NCBI GenBank assembly: GCA_937899305.1
Contig: CALDJV010001186.1
Coordinates: 1 to 16,466 of the forward strand
Length of the DNA stretch: 16,466 bases
Direction: 5' to 3'
From: an uncultured Cytophagaceae bacterium
GTDB lineage: Bacteria; Bacteroidota; Bacteroidia; Cytophagales; Microscillaceae
The stretch's first letter is position 1, and every line of letters starts with the position of its first letter. Positions 15,645 to 16,466 of this stretch are shown piece after piece. Both the position numbers and the translations under genes were made by a program. The notes beneath the pieces were generated by a model. That model was not told the DNA's origin and made no database searches. It saw nothing but the letters and a program-made list of their open reading frames with translations.

Positions 15645-16400
15645 ATGATTTCTTCAGTCGAGATAAATTACCTGGGGCAAGCTTATGGCTTTGATCCACA
15701 ATTTGCCATAGATATATCCACTGTATTAAGGGAGGATTCGGTGAATTGTTACTATGCCCAAAAGGTAACTTTTGAAACTTACGTATTTGGCGATTTTGTG
15801 GGCAGTGTGGCTCAAGGAGGGCCAGTAAATTATCAACGTGTTACCCTTACTCCTCACGGAAATGGTACCCATACTGAATGTTATGGACATATTTCGGCCG
15901 ATGCAAATGCTACCATATACAATTGTCTGAAAAAACACCTTTTCTTTGCACAATTGGTCACGCTTCCTGCTTACTCAGAGGGACCAGATAGCATAGTGAG
16001 GTTAGAAGACCTGGAACGACAACTAAATGGGGTAATCCCAGAAGCCATCATTATAAGAACGCTTCCAAATGAGGAAGCAAAATTGAAAAAACAATACTCA
16101 GGTACTAATCCACCCTACCTGGATGCTGAAATTGGCAAGTTTTTAGCGAAGCATCAGGTGAAACATCTTTTGGTGGATTTACCCTCGGTAGATCGGGAGG
16201 AAGACAATGGTGAACTGAAATGCCATCATGCATTTTGGCAATATCCAGAAAAAACTCGCAAGGATTGCACAATAACTGAATTGGTTTATGTAAATTCAAG
16301 CGTTCCTGATGGTTTTTACCTTCTTAATTTGCAGGTAATTAGTCTTTGGAGCGATGCAAGTCCTAGTAAGCCAATCATTTACAGGCTCAAAGAATTATAA
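15645..16400 (+). CDS. Cyclase-family metal-dependent hydrolase (KynB-like fold)
   Basis: Member of the cyclase / arylformamidase superfamily (PF04199 type), metal-dependent hydrolases that include kynurenine formamidase. The 251 residues contain the metal motif H71-G-N-G-T-H76-T-E78-C-Y-G-H82. KynB has HxGTHxD, so here there is one extra residue before GTH and Glu instead of Asp. Later H194-H195 (CHHAFW) and E212 (ITELVY) are candidates for the remaining ligands. No signal peptide, so cytoplasmic. The ATG is 3 bases after the hemW stop, indicating translational coupling in one operon. The variant motif makes tryptophan catabolism doubtful; the substrate cannot be told. No kynurenine pathway gene is visible nearby. 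Confidence 0.82.
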   Translation: MISSVEINYLGQAYGFDPQFAIDISTVLREDSVNCYYAQKVTFETYVFGDFVGSVAQGGPVNYQRVTLTPHGNGTHTECYGHISADANATIYNCLKKHLFFAQLVTLPAYSEGPDSIVRLEDLERQLNGVIPEAIIIRTLPNEEAKLKKQYSGTNPPYLDAEIGKFLAKHQVKHLLVDLPSVDREEDNGELKCHHAFWQYPEKTRKDCTITELVYVNSSVPDGFYLLNLQVISLWSDASPSKPIIYRLKEL

Positions 16401-16419
16401 CTTAGATAAACAAATTAAC

Positions 16420-16466
16420 ATGTTCGCCAAATACTGTGAATTATTATTGGTAAAAAAAAGGGGATT
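16420..16466 (+). CDS. Possible start of a further gene, cut by the window edge
   Basis: An ATG 19 bases after the cyclase stop opens a frame that stays open to the window end (15 codons, MFAKYCELLLVKKRG). The spacing and strand suit a third gene in the hemW operon. Far too little is seen to assign a family, and chance is possible. Confidence 0.3.
   Translation, partial: MFAKYCELLLVKKRG

Noticed and set aside
1..16466. A defence island, CRISPR array, prophage, insertion sequence or tRNA
   Set aside because: No direct repeat array, transposase, integrase, phage gene or cloverleaf sequence was seen; all substantial frames belong to housekeeping or T9SS-related families.

Overview
The window looks like chromosomal DNA from a Bacteroidota bacterium, most likely a gliding or marine member of the Cytophagales. 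The evidence is a complete type IX secretion / gliding motor cluster (PorP-like protein, GldK, GldL, GldM, GldN), a T9SS type B sorting domain at the left edge, a DUF4271 protein, low GC content, and a TAnnTTTG-type promoter. The genus cannot be fixed from the sequence alone.

Layout. Plus strand, left: the 3' end of a secreted protein with a gliding-motility-associated C-terminal domain (1-425), a nucleoside hydrolase-like enzyme (445-1308), a 291-base AT-rich gap with a good promoter match, aspartate-semialdehyde dehydrogenase asd (1600-2598), a terminator, then uvrC (2698-4512). A bidirectional terminator separates uvrC from the convergent minus-strand block. Minus strand, read right to left from 14527 to 4556: an Omp85-like outer-membrane protein, a DUF4271 membrane protein, a uroporphyrinogen-III synthase-like protein (hemD), a strong palindrome, a PorP/SprF-family protein, then gldK, gldL, gldM and gldN. 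Plus strand, right: hemW starts head-to-head with the Omp85 gene (17-base overlap at the starts), followed 3 bases later by a cyclase-family hydrolase and possibly the start of another gene at the right edge.

How they work together. GldL and GldM form the proton-driven inner-membrane motor. GldK (lipoprotein) and GldN form the periplasmic ring associated with the outer membrane. The PorP-like protein is an outer-membrane partner. The truncated type B protein at the left edge is the kind of cargo this machine exports. The order porP-K-L-M-N matches that known in Porphyromonas gingivalis. The Omp85-DUF4271-hemD trio upstream may be co-transcribed, but a terminator-like palindrome divides it from the porPKLMN genes, and a second hairpin lies between gldM and gldN.

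I did not find a wholly new defence or mobile system. No CRISPR array, tRNA, rRNA, insertion sequence or prophage gene was seen. The most interesting points are regulatory and structural: the hemD/porP palindrome that carries a promoter-like box inside a terminator arm, the gldM/gldN hairpin, the divergent overlapping starts at 14511-14527, and residue-level variation in GldL and GldK.
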